The notes below the pieces were generated by a model, which saw nothing but the letters and a program-made list of their open reading frames with translations, was not told where the DNA came from and did not search any database. 64,000 nt of DNA from JAOUEA01 sp963790335. Lineage in GTDB: Bacteria; Actinomycetota; UBA4738; HRBIN12. The first letter of the stretch is position 1. Each line of letters starts with the position of its first letter. The stretch covers positions 248,001-312,000 of the forward strand of contig CAWBOB010000002.1 in NCBI GenBank assembly GCA_963790335.1, in the 5' to 3' direction. Position numbers and translations under genes: made by a program. Below are positions 18,499-27,051 of the stretch, piece by piece.

Positions 18499-19983
18499 GT
18501 GGCCATCCCCAAGGTCTTCGGGACCGAGACGGAGTACGGCATCGCGGCGGTCGGGGCGCCCGACTTCAACCCGGTGCTGTCGTCGTCGCTGTTGATCTCG
18601 ACCTATGCAGGGTCGCTGCGCCGCATCAGGTGGGACTACGAGCAGGAATCGCCGCTGCGAGACGCCCGTGGGTTCGAACCGGCCCCGGGGCGGGAAGGCA
18701 GCGACGAGGACCTCGGCCTCGCTAACGTGATCCTGCCCAACGGGGCGCGGTACTACGTCGACCACGCGCATCCCGAGTACTCGACGCCCGAGTGCCTCAC
18801 CCCACGTGAGCTCGTGATCCACGACAAGGCGGGGGAGCGCATCCTCGAGCGCTCGATGCAGGAGGTGGCGACGGCGATGCCGAGCGCGCCGCCGCTGTCG
18901 ATCTACAAGAACAACTCCGACGGCAAGGGCAACAGCTACGGCACCCACGAGAACTACCTGGTCGATCGCGCGACACCGTTCGGTGACATCGTGCGGGACC
19001 TGACGCCCTTCTTCGTGTCGCGCATCGTGTTCACCGGGGCGGGCAAGGTGGGCGCTGAGGCTCCGTGGGACGATCGCGGGCGGGAGCTCTTCCAGATCAC
19101 CCAGCGGGCCGACTTCTTCGAGACCGAGGTGGGCCTCGAGACGACGCTGAAGCGCCCGATCATCAACACGCGTGATGAGCCGCACGCCGACCCGGAGCGC
19201 TACCGACGGCTGCACGTGATCGTGGGCGACGCCAATCTCTGTGAGATCGCGACGTTCCTGAAGATCGGCACCACCGCGATCGTGCTGAAGATGATCGAGG
19301 ATCAGGCCCTTCCCGACCTCACGATCGTGAGCCCGGTGCAGGCGCTGCACGAGATCTCGCGTGACCTCACCTGCACGCGCGAGGTGGCGCTTGCCGACGG
19401 CCGCCGCGTCAACGCCGTGCAGCTGCAGTGGGAGTACCTGGAGCATGCGAAGAAGTACGTCGAGCGCGAGGACGACACACCCGAGCATCGTGAGGTGCTC
19501 GATCGATGGGAGGCCGTGCTCGCGGCCCTCGAGACCGACCCGCTCACGTTGCACCGCGAGCTCGACTGGGTCGCCAAGCACCGCGTGCTCCAGGCCTATC
19601 GCGACCGCGACGCGCTCGGCTGGAACGACCCGAAGCTCCGCGCGATCGACCTGCAGTACCACGACGTGCGCCGCGACCGGGGTCTCTACTATCGCCTCGA
19701 GAGCGGCGGCAAGGTGGAACGCCTCACCACCGACGCCGAGGTGGAAGCGGCGATCATGGATCCTCCGGTGGACACGCGCGCCTACTTCCGAGGTCGCTGC
19801 ATCGAGAAGTTCCCCGACGCCATCGCGGCTGCGTCGTGGGACTCGCTGATCATCGACACCGGCGCCGATGCCTTGCAGCGCATACCGATGCGTGAGCCGC
19901 TGCGAGGAACCAAGGCGCATGTCGAGGAGCTGTTGGCCGGGTGCGACGACGCGGCGTCGCTGGTCGCGAAGCTGCAGAGCTGA
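18499..19983 (+). CDS. dop: Depupylase/deamidase Dop
   Basis: A 494-residue member of the carboxylate-amine ligase fold shared with PafA. The ATP/Mg site begins with FGTETEYGIA; the catalytic region LPNGARYYVDHAHPEYSTPE contains the essential aspartate. An insertion after ISTYAGSLRRIRWDYEQES corresponds to the Dop-loop that separates Dop from PafA. NNSDGKGNSYGTHENYL and RPIINTRDEPHADPERYRRLH are shared ligase signatures. Dop removes Pup from substrates and in many species also deamidates Pup-Gln; the Pup here already ends in Glu, so only depupylation is needed. It lies 9 bp after mpa. Confidence 0.97.
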   Translation: MAIPKVFGTETEYGIAAVGAPDFNPVLSSSLLISTYAGSLRRIRWDYEQESPLRDARGFEPAPGREGSDEDLGLANVILPNGARYYVDHAHPEYSTPECLTPRELVIHDKAGERILERSMQEVATAMPSAPPLSIYKNNSDGKGNSYGTHENYLVDRATPFGDIVRDLTPFFVSRIVFTGAGKVGAEAPWDDRGRELFQITQRADFFETEVGLETTLKRPIINTRDEPHADPERYRRLHVIVGDANLCEIATFLKIGTTAIVLKMIEDQALPDLTIVSPVQALHEISRDLTCTREVALADGRRVNAVQLQWEYLEHAKKYVEREDDTPEHREVLDRWEAVLAALETDPLTLHRELDWVAKHRVLQAYRDRDALGWNDPKLRAIDLQYHDVRRDRGLYYRLESGGKVERLTTDAEVEAAIMDPPVDTRAYFRGRCIEKFPDAIAAASWDSLIIDTGADALQRIPMREPLRGTKAHVEELLAGCDDAASLVAKLQS

Positions 19984-20043
19984 CGCGACGTCACCAGCCT
20001 GCCCCGAGCTTCAGGCCTCAGCCGACGGTTCCGAAACCCCCGG

Positions 20044-20049
20044 TAGGAT
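20044..20049 (+). promoter_or_regulatory. Probable -10 element of the pup-prcBA promoter
   Basis: TAGGAT lies 32 bp before the pup start in the 92-bp gap after dop. AAAGGAG (20061-20067) then serves as ribosome site at 8 nt from the GTG. No clear -35 hexamer is present. Confidence 0.4.
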
Positions 20050-20075
20050 AGGTCGCATCGAAAGGAGCCCTACCC

Positions 20076-20279
20076 GTGCCCCAGGAGCAGGAGCAGAAGA
20101 AGGTCCAGCACAAGGGCGGCGGCGACGAGCGTGACGCCGACGCCGGGCAGGTCCAGTCGTCGTCCAAGGCGTCCGAGCTGAAGGAAGAGATGGACGACAT
20201 CCTCGACGAGATCGATTCCGTGCTCGAGGAGAACGCCGAGGAGTTCGTCAAGAGCTACGTGCAGAAGGGCGGCGAGTGA
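20076..20279 (+). CDS. pup: Prokaryotic ubiquitin-like protein Pup (ends GGE)
   Basis: A 67-residue, highly charged and disordered protein. The C-terminal half SKASELKEEMDDILDEIDSVLEENAEEFVKSYVQKGGE matches the helix that binds the Mpa coiled coil. It ends Gly-Gly-Glu, so PafA can use it directly, without prior deamidation by Dop. Start is a GTG with AAAGGAG at 8 nt. The stop overlaps prcB by four bases. Confidence 0.97.
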   Translation: MPQEQEQKKVQHKGGGDERDADAGQVQSSSKASELKEEMDDILDEIDSVLEENAEEFVKSYVQKGGE

Positions 20280-21076
20280 CCGACCCGCTGCGTCCCCTGT
20301 CGGGCGCGTCGTTCGGCGCGAACCCGAGCTTCGTCGACCTGCTCCGAGACGCCCGCCCCGACGACCTCGCGCACCTGCGCCAGACGGTGTCGGCCGAAGC
20401 CGCCGCCGGCCTAGCCCACGGCACCACGGTGCTCGGACTGATCTACGCCGACGGGGTGCTCGTCGCCGGCGACCGGCGGGCCACGAGCGGCTACACCGTG
20501 GCCGATGACACGATGCGTAAGGTCTTCGCGGCCGACGACTACTCCGCGATCGCGATCGCCGGCGCCGCCGGCATGGCGGTCGAGATGGTCCGCCTGTTCC
20601 AGCTGGAGCTGGAGCACTACGAGAAGCTCACGGGCGACCGATTGTCGTTGGAAGGCAAGGCGAATCGGCTCGCCCAGCTGATCCGGCAGAACTTCCCGCT
20701 CGCGATGCAGGGCCTCGTGGTGGTCCCGCTGTTCGGCGGCTTCGACGAGCGTCGCGACGCGGGCCGCTTGTTCTACTACGACGCCACCGGCGGCCGCTGG
20801 GAAGAGGATGACTACCAGGCCACAGGCTCGGGAGCCCAGCCCGCGAAGAACTCCCTCAAGAAGCGATGGCGCGAAGGCCTCACGCGCGACGACGCCATCC
20901 GGATCGCGGTCGAGGCGCTGCTCGACGCGTCGGAGGACGACGTCGCGACCGGTGGGCCGAGCGTGTACCGGCGCATCTTCCCGATCGCCCTGGCCGTGAC
21001 CTCCACCGGGGCCGACGAGGTGCCCGAGGCCGAGGTCGAAGCGGCCGTGCTCGCGGTGCTGGAGGAGCGCGCCTGA
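20276..21076 (+). CDS. prcB: Proteasome subunit beta PrcB
   Basis: A 266-residue precursor of the catalytic 20S subunit. A propeptide of 49 residues ends at AHG and autocleavage exposes Thr50 (TTVLGLIYADGV) as the nucleophile. GDRRATSG and FAADDYSAIAIAG carry the conserved Asp/Arg and Lys region of the active site. Start is GTG in a GTGA overlap with pup; the stop shares one base with the prcA start. Seven beta subunits form each inner ring of the proteasome in the cytoplasm. Confidence 0.97.
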   Translation: MTDPLRPLSGASFGANPSFVDLLRDARPDDLAHLRQTVSAEAAAGLAHGTTVLGLIYADGVLVAGDRRATSGYTVADDTMRKVFAADDYSAIAIAGAAGMAVEMVRLFQLELEHYEKLTGDRLSLEGKANRLAQLIRQNFPLAMQGLVVVPLFGGFDERRDAGRLFYYDATGGRWEEDDYQATGSGAQPAKNSLKKRWREGLTRDDAIRIAVEALLDASEDDVATGGPSVYRRIFPIALAVTSTGADEVPEAEVEAAVLAVLEERA

Positions 21077-21762
21077 TGTCGTTCATGCCCTACGTCGCGC
21101 CCGAGCAGATGATGAAGGACCGCTCGGAGTACGCCCACAAGGGCATCGCACGAGGCCGCTCCGTGATCGGCGTCGAGTACGCCGACGGGCTCCTGTTCAT
21201 CGCCGAGAACCCGAGCGCCACGTTGCACAAGATCAGCGAGATCTACGACCACATCGCCTTCGCCGGGGTCGGCAAGTACAGCGAGTTCGAGGACCTGCGC
21301 ATCGCCGGCATCAGGCTGGCCGACCTGCGCGGCTTCAGCTACGGCCGCGAGGACGTGAAGGCGCGCGACCTCGCGAACGCCTACAGCCAGGCCCTGTCGA
21401 ACATCTTCACCCAGCAGATGAAGCCCTACGAGGTCGAGATCCTGGTCGGCGAGGTCGATGGAGAGGCGTCCGGCACGGCGATCTACCACATCCTGTTCGA
21501 CGGCTCGGTGACCGACGAGCACGAGTTCGTCGCCATCGGCGGGCACGCCGAGGACCTGACGGACCTGCTCCGCAGCCGATTCAGCGCCGACTGGAACCTC
21601 GCCACCGCGGTCAAGACGACGGTCGAGGTGCTGGGATCGCCCGAGAGCCGCACGATCGAGGCCGGAGCGATCGAAGCCGGTGTGCTCGACCGAGGTCGCA
21701 CGCATCGTCGCAAGTTCCGCCGTCTCGAGGAACCCGAGATCGCGAGCCTGCTCGCCGGCTGA
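21076..21762 (+). CDS. prcA: Proteasome subunit alpha PrcA
   Basis: A 228-residue outer-ring subunit. The N-terminal MSFMPYVAPEQMMKDRSEYA forms the gating segment; IARGRSVIGVEYADG and ISEIYDHIAFAGVGKYSEFE are alpha-subunit signatures. It lacks the catalytic threonine. Translation starts at an ATG that shares its A with the prcB stop; GGAGGAG lies just upstream in the end of prcB. Equal output of PrcA and PrcB by coupling suits their 1:1 assembly. Confidence 0.96.
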   Translation: MSFMPYVAPEQMMKDRSEYAHKGIARGRSVIGVEYADGLLFIAENPSATLHKISEIYDHIAFAGVGKYSEFEDLRIAGIRLADLRGFSYGREDVKARDLANAYSQALSNIFTQQMKPYEVEILVGEVDGEASGTAIYHILFDGSVTDEHEFVAIGGHAEDLTDLLRSRFSADWNLATAVKTTVEVLGSPESRTIEAGAIEAGVLDRGRTHRRKFRRLEEPEIASLLAG

Positions 21763-21793
21763 CGACCCTCCCGCCACAGTCCCAGCCCGGGCG

Positions 21794-21799
21794 TAGGCT
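21794..21799 (+). promoter_or_regulatory. -10 element of a leaderless pafA transcript
   Basis: TAGGCT lies exactly 6 nt before the pafA ATG, in a 43-bp gap without ribosome-binding site. Confidence 0.5.
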
Positions 21800-21805
21800 T
21801 GCTCG

Positions 21806-23164
21806 ATGGACCGGCGGATCTTCGGGCTCGAGAACGAGTACGGCGTCACGTGCACCTTCCGGGGGCAGCGGCGCCTGTCGCCCGACGAGGTGGCGCGGTA
21901 CCTGTTCCGCCGGGTGGTGCACTGGGGGCGCTCGTCGAACGTCTTCCTCGAGAACGGCGCCAGGCTCTACCTCGACGTCGGATCGCATCCCGAGTACGCC
22001 ACGCCCGAGTGCGACGTCGTGAAGGAGGTCGTGGCGCACGACAAGGCGGGGGAGCGCATCCTCGAAGCGCTGCTCGGAGCCGCCGAGATGCGCCTGCACG
22101 AGGAGGGCATCTCGGGACAGGTCTACCTGTTCAAGAACAACACCGACTCGGCCGGCAACAGCTACGGCTGTCACGAGAACTACCTCGTGGGCCGGCACGG
22201 CGAGTTCGCGCGCATGGCCGACGTGCTGATCCCGTTCTTCGTCACGCGTCAGATCTGGTGCGGGGCCGGGAAGGTGCTCCACGGACCGCGAGGGGCCCAG
22301 TACTGCATCGCGCAGCGAGCCGAGCACATCTGGGAAGGCGTCTCGAGCGCCACGACGAGGTCGCGTCCGATCATCAACACGCGCGACGAGCCGCACGCCG
22401 ACGCGGAGCGGTTCCGCCGGCTGCACGTCATCGTCGGCGACTCGAACATGAGCGAATGGACGACCTTCATGAAGGTCGGCATCACCGACCTCGTGCTGCG
22501 CATGGTCGAAGGCAACACCGTGATGCGCGATCTCTCGCTCGAGAATCCGATCCGCGCGATCCGTGAGATCAGCCACGACACGTCGTGCACGCGCCCGGTC
22601 AAGCTCTCGAACGGACGCGAGCTGACGGCGATCGAGATGCAGGTGGAGTACTTCGAGAAGACGGAACGGTTCATCGAACGTCGTGGCGCCGACGAGATCT
22701 CCAAGGTGCTGCTGCGCGAGTGGCGCGAAGCCCTCGACGCGCTCATCGACGGCGAGCCCGAGCGCCTGGTGCGCAAGGTCGACTGGGTGACCAAGCGCAT
22801 GATGATCGAGCGGTACATGGCCAAGCACGACCTCACGCTCGCGTCACCTCGTGTCGCGCTCCTCGATCTGAGCTATCACGACGTGAATCGGTCGCGGGGC
22901 TTGTACTACCTGCTCGAGAAGGCCGGAAAGGTCGATCGCGTGGTCACCGATGCGCAGGTGAACCTGGCTATGCGCGAGCCGCCTCAGACCACCAGGGCCA
23001 AGCTCCGGGGCGACTTCATCAAGCAGGCGAAGGCGAAGCGTCGCGACTACACCGTGGACTGGGTGCACCTCAAGCTCAACGACCAGGCGCAGCGAACGGT
23101 GCTGTGCAAGGACCCGTTCCGGAGCGTCGACGAACGCGTCGAGCAGCTGATCGCCCACATGTGA
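21806..23164 (+). CDS. pafA: Pup-protein ligase PafA
   Basis: A 452-residue ligase that phosphorylates the C-terminal glutamate of Pup with ATP and joins it to substrate lysines. It starts RRIFGLENEYGVTCTF (glutamine-synthetase-like Mg/ATP site), with LENGARLYLDVGSHPEYATPE holding the catalytic aspartate and NNTDSAGNSYGCHENYL and INTRDEPHADAERFRRLH further on. It lacks the Dop-loop present in the neighbour dop. Length is normal. The transcript appears leaderless. Confidence 0.97.
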   Translation: MDRRIFGLENEYGVTCTFRGQRRLSPDEVARYLFRRVVHWGRSSNVFLENGARLYLDVGSHPEYATPECDVVKEVVAHDKAGERILEALLGAAEMRLHEEGISGQVYLFKNNTDSAGNSYGCHENYLVGRHGEFARMADVLIPFFVTRQIWCGAGKVLHGPRGAQYCIAQRAEHIWEGVSSATTRSRPIINTRDEPHADAERFRRLHVIVGDSNMSEWTTFMKVGITDLVLRMVEGNTVMRDLSLENPIRAIREISHDTSCTRPVKLSNGRELTAIEMQVEYFEKTERFIERRGADEISKVLLREWREALDALIDGEPERLVRKVDWVTKRMMIERYMAKHDLTLASPRVALLDLSYHDVNRSRGLYYLLEKAGKVDRVVTDAQVNLAMREPPQTTRAKLRGDFIKQAKAKRRDYTVDWVHLKLNDQAQRTVLCKDPFRSVDERVEQLIAHM

Positions 23165-23212
23165 GCCGGCCGGTCCGCGGTCGGCGTGCGCGCCCTGACG
23201 CTCGCGGCGCCG

Positions 23213-23866
23213 TTAGCGCCACCGCCTGTTCTCGGCCGCGATGCGCCCGGCGAGCACTCCGGTGGCGGCTGCGGTGAGCTCGAGCAGGGAGGCGTCATCT
23301 GCGTTCTCGGTGTGGGCGAGCCCCGGTCTGGGATCGACCTCGACCACGTGGTGATCGCTGAAGAGCCCGAGCCGATCCGCCGCACCACGGATCAGCGCGC
23401 GCGTCGGACCGTCGACCGACGGCACCGCTACGTCGAGATCGACGTCGCATGCTCGCAGCATCGCGTGAGCGGCGGCGTGATCGTCGAGCGGCACGACCGG
23501 CAACGGCCGGCCACTGAGCGCCCTCGCCGCGACGAGCGCCGAAGAGGCCACCGCACCGGACGCCACCACGAGGATCACGTCGGCCATCGACGCCGCGAGG
23601 AGCAGCTCGGCTCCGACCATGCTTCCCACCATGAGGTCCACGACGGCCATCGAAGCCCCACCCGCTCCGCGTGCCCCGATCCGCACGATCTCGGCGAGCC
23701 GAGCGTCGTGCAGCACGACGACGGGCGCGTTGCGGAGCCCGCCGGGGTCGACGGCCCCCTGGAATCGTCCGAGCGGAACCGTCACCCGTTCGGTCTCGAT
23801 GCCCACGACGACCTCCGCCACAACCTCGACCGATCCATCGGGGAGGTGTCGAACGGAGAGGGTCAT
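23213..23866 (-). CDS. Unrecognised protein encoded antisense within the proteasome locus
   Basis: A 217-residue protein in the only minus-strand interruption of the pup-proteasome locus. Composition is balanced (alanine/valine-rich, helices and strands), unlike the arginine-rich shadow frame on the other strand. The middle has glycine/alanine-rich helical stretches (GGASMAVVDLMVGSMVGAELLL and ILVVASGAVASSALVAARAL) followed by charged segments (HTENADDASLLELTAAATG). No signal peptide. I do not recognise the family; the first 55 residues look like a small beta domain and the rest like an alpha/beta fold. It is divergent from pafB with 44 bp between starts. Confidence 0.55.
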   Translation of the reverse strand: MTLSVRHLPDGSVEVVAEVVVGIETERVTVPLGRFQGAVDPGGLRNAPVVVLHDARLAEIVRIGARGAGGASMAVVDLMVGSMVGAELLLAASMADVILVVASGAVASSALVAARALSGRPLPVVPLDDHAAAHAMLRACDVDLDVAVPSVDGPTRALIRGAADRLGLFSDHHVVEVDPRPGLAHTENADDASLLELTAAATGVLAGRIAAENRRWR

Positions 23867-23896
23867 ATGGGTGCCCGGGGTCTCGGCATGCCCGGC

Positions 23897-23902
23897 TATG
23901 AT
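23897..23902 (+). promoter_or_regulatory. -10 element of a leaderless pafB transcript
   Basis: TATGAT, close to consensus, lies 8 nt before the pafB ATG at 23911. A second in-frame ATG at 23929 is preceded by AGGAG at only 3 nt, so the leaderless start is preferred. Confidence 0.5.
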
Positions 23903-23910
23903 GCCCGACG

Positions 23911-24873
23911 ATGACGAGCGAGGAGCGCATGGAGCCGCTCGAGCGGCTGCTGAATCTCGTCGCGCTGTTACTCGAGACGCCGACGCCGCTCACCTACGAG
24001 CAGATCCGCGACACCATGCACGCCTACCAGGGCGACAACGTCGACAGCGCCAAGCGCATGTTCGAGCGCGACAAGGACCAGCTCCGGGAGTTCGGCATCC
24101 CGCTCCGGCTCGTCGACACCGACGTCTGGGGAACCGAGCAGGGCTACGTCATCCCGAAGGACGAGTACTACCTTCCCGAGATCGAGTTCTCGCCCGAGGA
24201 GCTGGGAGCGCTGTTGGTCGCGGCGCAGAGCGGCGGTGAGAACACCCAGGCGGAGCAGGCGGCCCGCAAGCTCCTGTACGGAGCCGACGGGGGTGTCCTG
24301 GCGGGCCTCGCGGGCGGTCCGCTGGCGTCGGGATCCGACGCCAGCGGTGATCTGCTGATCGAGTGCGCCGACGCCGCCCAACGGCGGCGGCGCGTGCGCT
24401 TCGGGTATCGCACCTCGCACGGCCAGACCGCCGATCGCGAGATCGAGGCCTATGCGATGGTCTTCCGAGGGGGGCATTGGTACCTCGTCGGCCACGACGT
24501 CGAGCGCGACGACGTGCGAGCCTTCCGACTGTCACGGTTCACCGGCGCGCTCCACGATCTCGCCGAGGGCGGCGAGCCACCCGAGGGATTCCGGGGAGCC
24601 GACCACGTGCAGGGCGGTCCGTGGGCGTCGAGCGCCGACGAGCATGCTCGGATCGCCTTCTCGCCAGAGGTCGCGTGGTGGGCCGTCGGGTCGTTCGCCG
24701 GAGCGACCCGTGTCGGCGTGGAAGCCGACGGCTGGGTCCTGGCCGACGTTCCGATGGCGGATCCAGGCCCGACGGCATCGATGGTGCTGCAGTTCGGCGC
24801 CGACGCGGTCGTGCGTGAGCCCGAGGCGCTTCGCCGGGAGATCGTCGGCAGGCTCGAGGCGCTCGGTGGCTGA
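23911..24873 (+). CDS. pafB: WYL-domain transcriptional regulator PafB
   Basis: A 320-residue regulator: N-terminal winged helix (PLERLLNLVALLLETPTPLTYEQI, then KRMFERDKDQLREFGIPL) and a central WYL domain (VRFGYRTSHG, GHWYLVGHDVERDDVRAFRLSR). PafB and PafC together activate DNA-damage genes in mycobacteria; WYL domains sense single-stranded DNA or nucleotides. It overlaps pafC by 8 bp, as expected for a heterodimer. The gene is intact here while pafC is not. Confidence 0.93.
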   Translation: MTSEERMEPLERLLNLVALLLETPTPLTYEQIRDTMHAYQGDNVDSAKRMFERDKDQLREFGIPLRLVDTDVWGTEQGYVIPKDEYYLPEIEFSPEELGALLVAAQSGGENTQAEQAARKLLYGADGGVLAGLAGGPLASGSDASGDLLIECADAAQRRRRVRFGYRTSHGQTADREIEAYAMVFRGGHWYLVGHDVERDDVRAFRLSRFTGALHDLAEGGEPPEGFRGADHVQGGPWASSADEHARIAFSPEVAWWAVGSFAGATRVGVEADGWVLADVPMADPGPTASMVLQFGADAVVREPEALRREIVGRLEALGG

Positions 24874-25838
24874 CACGACCGCGGACGAGCCCTCCGAAGA
24901 CGGCGGAACGGCTCGGGCGCATGCTCGTGATCGTGCCGTACCTCGTGCGGCATCCGGGCTCGTCCTCGCCGACGTGGCGTCGTTGTTCGATGTGAAGGCC
25001 GATCAGCTGCGGCGCGACCTCGATCTGCTGTTCATGTCGGGTCTGCCGCCCTACGGGCCCGGTGACCTGATCGACGTGGACGTCGACGAGGACGATCGCA
25101 TCTGGATCACGATGGCCGACCATTTCTCCCGTCCGCTCCGCCTCAGCCGGCAGGAAGCGCTCGCCATCACCCTGCGATGCACGGAACTGCTCGCCACCCC
25201 GGACTGCCCCAAGCGCCGCGCTCGAGAGTGCCGTGCACAAGCTGCGCGAGGCGCTCGGACCCGACACGGCCGGCGACGAACGATCGATCGGGGCGGCGGC
25301 GTCCGGCCGGCCGGCGGCGCACCTCGAGACCCTTCGGCGTGCCGCCGCCGAGCGCGAGCGCGTCGCGATCGAATACTTCGCCGGCTCGACCGGAACCTGG
25401 TCCACGCGCGACATCGAGCCCGAAGAGGTGTTCTCGGCGATGGGCAACTGGTACGTCGCCGCATGGGACGTTGCCGCCGACGACGAGCGGCTCTTCCGGG
25501 CCGATCGCATCAAGGCCGTGCGCGCCACCGGCATCGGTTTCGAAGCCGCGTGGCCTGCAAGGAGCAGGGCGCGCCCTGTACACACCCACCGGCGAGGAGG
25601 TGCCCGTGCGGCTCTCGCTCGGCCCCGCGGCGCGCTGGATCGCGGAGTACTACGTGACCGACGATCCGCGTCGAACGGGACGACGGCACGCTCGACGTCA
25701 CGCTTCCTGCAGCTCGAGCTCGCCTGGGTCACGCGGCTGCTGCTGCGGGCCGGTCCCGAGGCACGCGCGACCTCGCCCGACGAGGTGCACGCGGCGGTGG
25801 TCGACCTCGCCCGCGCCACGCTTCGACGCTACCGCTGA
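24866..25838 (+). pseudogene. pafC: WYL-domain regulator PafC, split by about five frameshifts
   Basis: The homology to PafC is clear but spread over three frames: VADTTADEPSEDGG, then AERLGRMLVIVPYLVRHPG, then DVASLFDVKADQLRRDLDLL, then KLREALGPDTAGDERSIGAA with RVAIEYFAGSTGTWSTRDIEP, then ALYTPTGEEVPVRLSLGPAA, and finally ELAWVTRLLLRAGPEARATS. Shifts fall near 24900, 24955, 25200, 25560 and 25675. Sequence between shifts keeps good coding character, which argues for consensus errors and not long-standing decay. The intact product would be about 320 residues, partner of PafB. Confidence 0.85.
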
Positions 25839-25976
25839 GCGGGACGGGCGTCCGCGGTCCGAACGTCTGCCTCGTCGCCTCACGGGGGACGTCGTGAGGA
25901 TGGCCCGAGTTGGGTAGACCCCATCATGGGGCAGGGTCTCAAGGCTCGCCGGTACGGGGCCGATAGCACCCCTGAG

Positions 25977-26345
25977 ATGACAACCATCCGGACAACGTGC
26001 CCCAGGTGTGGAGAAGTCGACATGGGCCCCGAGGCGATCATGCTGTCGGTGCGCCAGAGCGGTCGCGAGGGCAGCTATCGGTTCACCTGCCCGAGCTGTG
26101 CCGACGATGTGGAGAAGCGCGCCGACCGCAAGATCGTGGCGCTGCTGGTCTCCGCGGGGGTCGACATCGAACAGTCGGAGACGGACCAGCTCCTCTTCGA
26201 TGACGAGGACGATCTGGCCGAGCGGCGTGGAGCGATGCCGCAGGGCCCACGATTCTCGATCGATGATGTGATCGAGTTCCACTACCTGCTCGAGGACGAC
26301 CGCTACATCGAGGAGTTCATGGCCTCGAGCGGCGGCAACGCCTGA
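25977..26345 (+). CDS. Small zinc-ribbon protein of unknown function
   Basis: 122 residues from ATG 25977; a longer start at 25926 is possible but homology-like sequence begins at MTTIRTTCPRCGEVDMG. Two CxxC pairs (CPRCG and CPSCA, about 27 residues apart) form a zinc ribbon, followed by an acidic region (TDQLLFDDEDDLAERRGAM) and a helical end (SIDDVIEFHYLLEDDRYIEEFM). Similar small zinc-ribbon proteins occur near tat genes in actinobacteria, role unknown. A palindrome CCCCATCATGGGG (25918-25930) lies across the alternative start. Confidence 0.7.
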   Translation: MTTIRTTCPRCGEVDMGPEAIMLSVRQSGREGSYRFTCPSCADDVEKRADRKIVALLVSAGVDIEQSETDQLLFDDEDDLAERRGAMPQGPRFSIDDVIEFHYLLEDDRYIEEFMASSGGNA

Positions 26346-26400
26346 CGAGAGGCCCGTTACCCCACGCCTCCGCCAGCCCGGGCGGGCCCGTGACCTCGTG

Positions 26401-26406
26401 TAGCAT
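26401..26406 (+). promoter_or_regulatory. -10 element before the small membrane protein gene
   Basis: TAGCAT lies exactly 6 nt before the GTG at 26413, the same leaderless arrangement as at dop, pafA and trmI. It supports reality of this short gene and may drive tatA and tatC too. Confidence 0.5.
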
Positions 26407-26412
26407 CGCCTG

Positions 26413-26622
26413 GTGGGCACCTGGCTCATCGTGTGGTTCGTCATCGGCATCGTCTCGACGCTCGCGGTCCTGGCGTGCCTCGCAGCGTTGATCCGTCACC
26501 TCATGGTGCTCGGTCGCACCGCTCGACGCATGCAGGAGGAGCTCGCCCCGGTCGTGCGGGAGATCTCCAACGGTGGCAGCCGCGCCGGCGCTCGGGCCTC
26601 GGAATTCGGGTCCCGCCGGTAG
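26413..26622 (+). CDS. Small single-span membrane protein upstream of tatA
   Basis: 69 residues from GTG: one N-terminal membrane helix (WLIVWFVIGIVSTLAVLACLAALI) followed by a charged amphipathic helix (GRTARRMQEELAPVVREIS). The layout imitates TatA, but the TatA FGPxxLPxLG motif is missing. A leaderless promoter and the 11-bp distance to tatA suggest a real gene of the tat operon. Function unknown. Confidence 0.6.
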   Translation: MGTWLIVWFVIGIVSTLAVLACLAALIRHLMVLGRTARRMQEELAPVVREISNGGSRAGARASEFGSRR

Positions 26623-26633
26623 GGCCCGGTCCC

Positions 26634-27041
26634 ATGCTGAACGTCGGACCTCCTGAGCTCATCCTCATCTTCGTCATCGCGCTGGTCGTGGTCGGCCCGC
26701 AGCGGCTGCCCGAGCTCGGCCGCATGATCGGCAAGGGCATGCGGGAACTGCGCAAGATGCAGGACGAGGTGCGGGACCTCGTGAACACGGGCATGGGCGA
26801 GGACTTCAAGCAGACCGCGGCTGAGCTCAAGAAGACCGCGACGGAGCTGAAGAGTGCGACCGACGTGCGCTCCGCCTTCCACGACGACCGAGCGCACCCT
26901 CGGACCCGGCCCCGTTCGGCTCCGGCGCCAGATGCGCCGTCGGGTCCGACGGGCCACGATGACGGTCCGGCCCCGACCGCTGAGCCAGAGCCGCCCCCGA
27001 CCGCACCGTCCGAGGACGCGGTCGAGGATCCGACGACGTGA
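26634..27041 (+). CDS. tatA: Sec-independent protein translocase TatA/TatB
   Basis: 135 residues with the TatA/B layout: short N-terminal helix (PPELILIFVIALVVVGPQRLPELGRMIG), hinge VGPQRLPELG, then an amphipathic helix (GMRELRKMQDEVRDLV) and a long, proline/acid-rich disordered tail. TatA oligomers let folded twin-arginine proteins cross the membrane together with TatC, which is next. The tail is longer than in typical TatA, so a TatB role is possible. Start ATG 26634. Confidence 0.9.
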   Translation: MLNVGPPELILIFVIALVVVGPQRLPELGRMIGKGMRELRKMQDEVRDLVNTGMGEDFKQTAAELKKTATELKSATDVRSAFHDDRAHPRTRPRSAPAPDAPSGPTGHDDGPAPTAEPEPPPTAPSEDAVEDPTT

Positions 27042-27051
27042 GGGTGCCGGC

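Noticed and set aside
23186..23914. Plus-strand open frame between pafA and pafB
   Set aside because: Rich in His, Arg and Asp without hydrophobic pattern; the minus-strand frame at 23213-23866 has balanced composition and is preferred.
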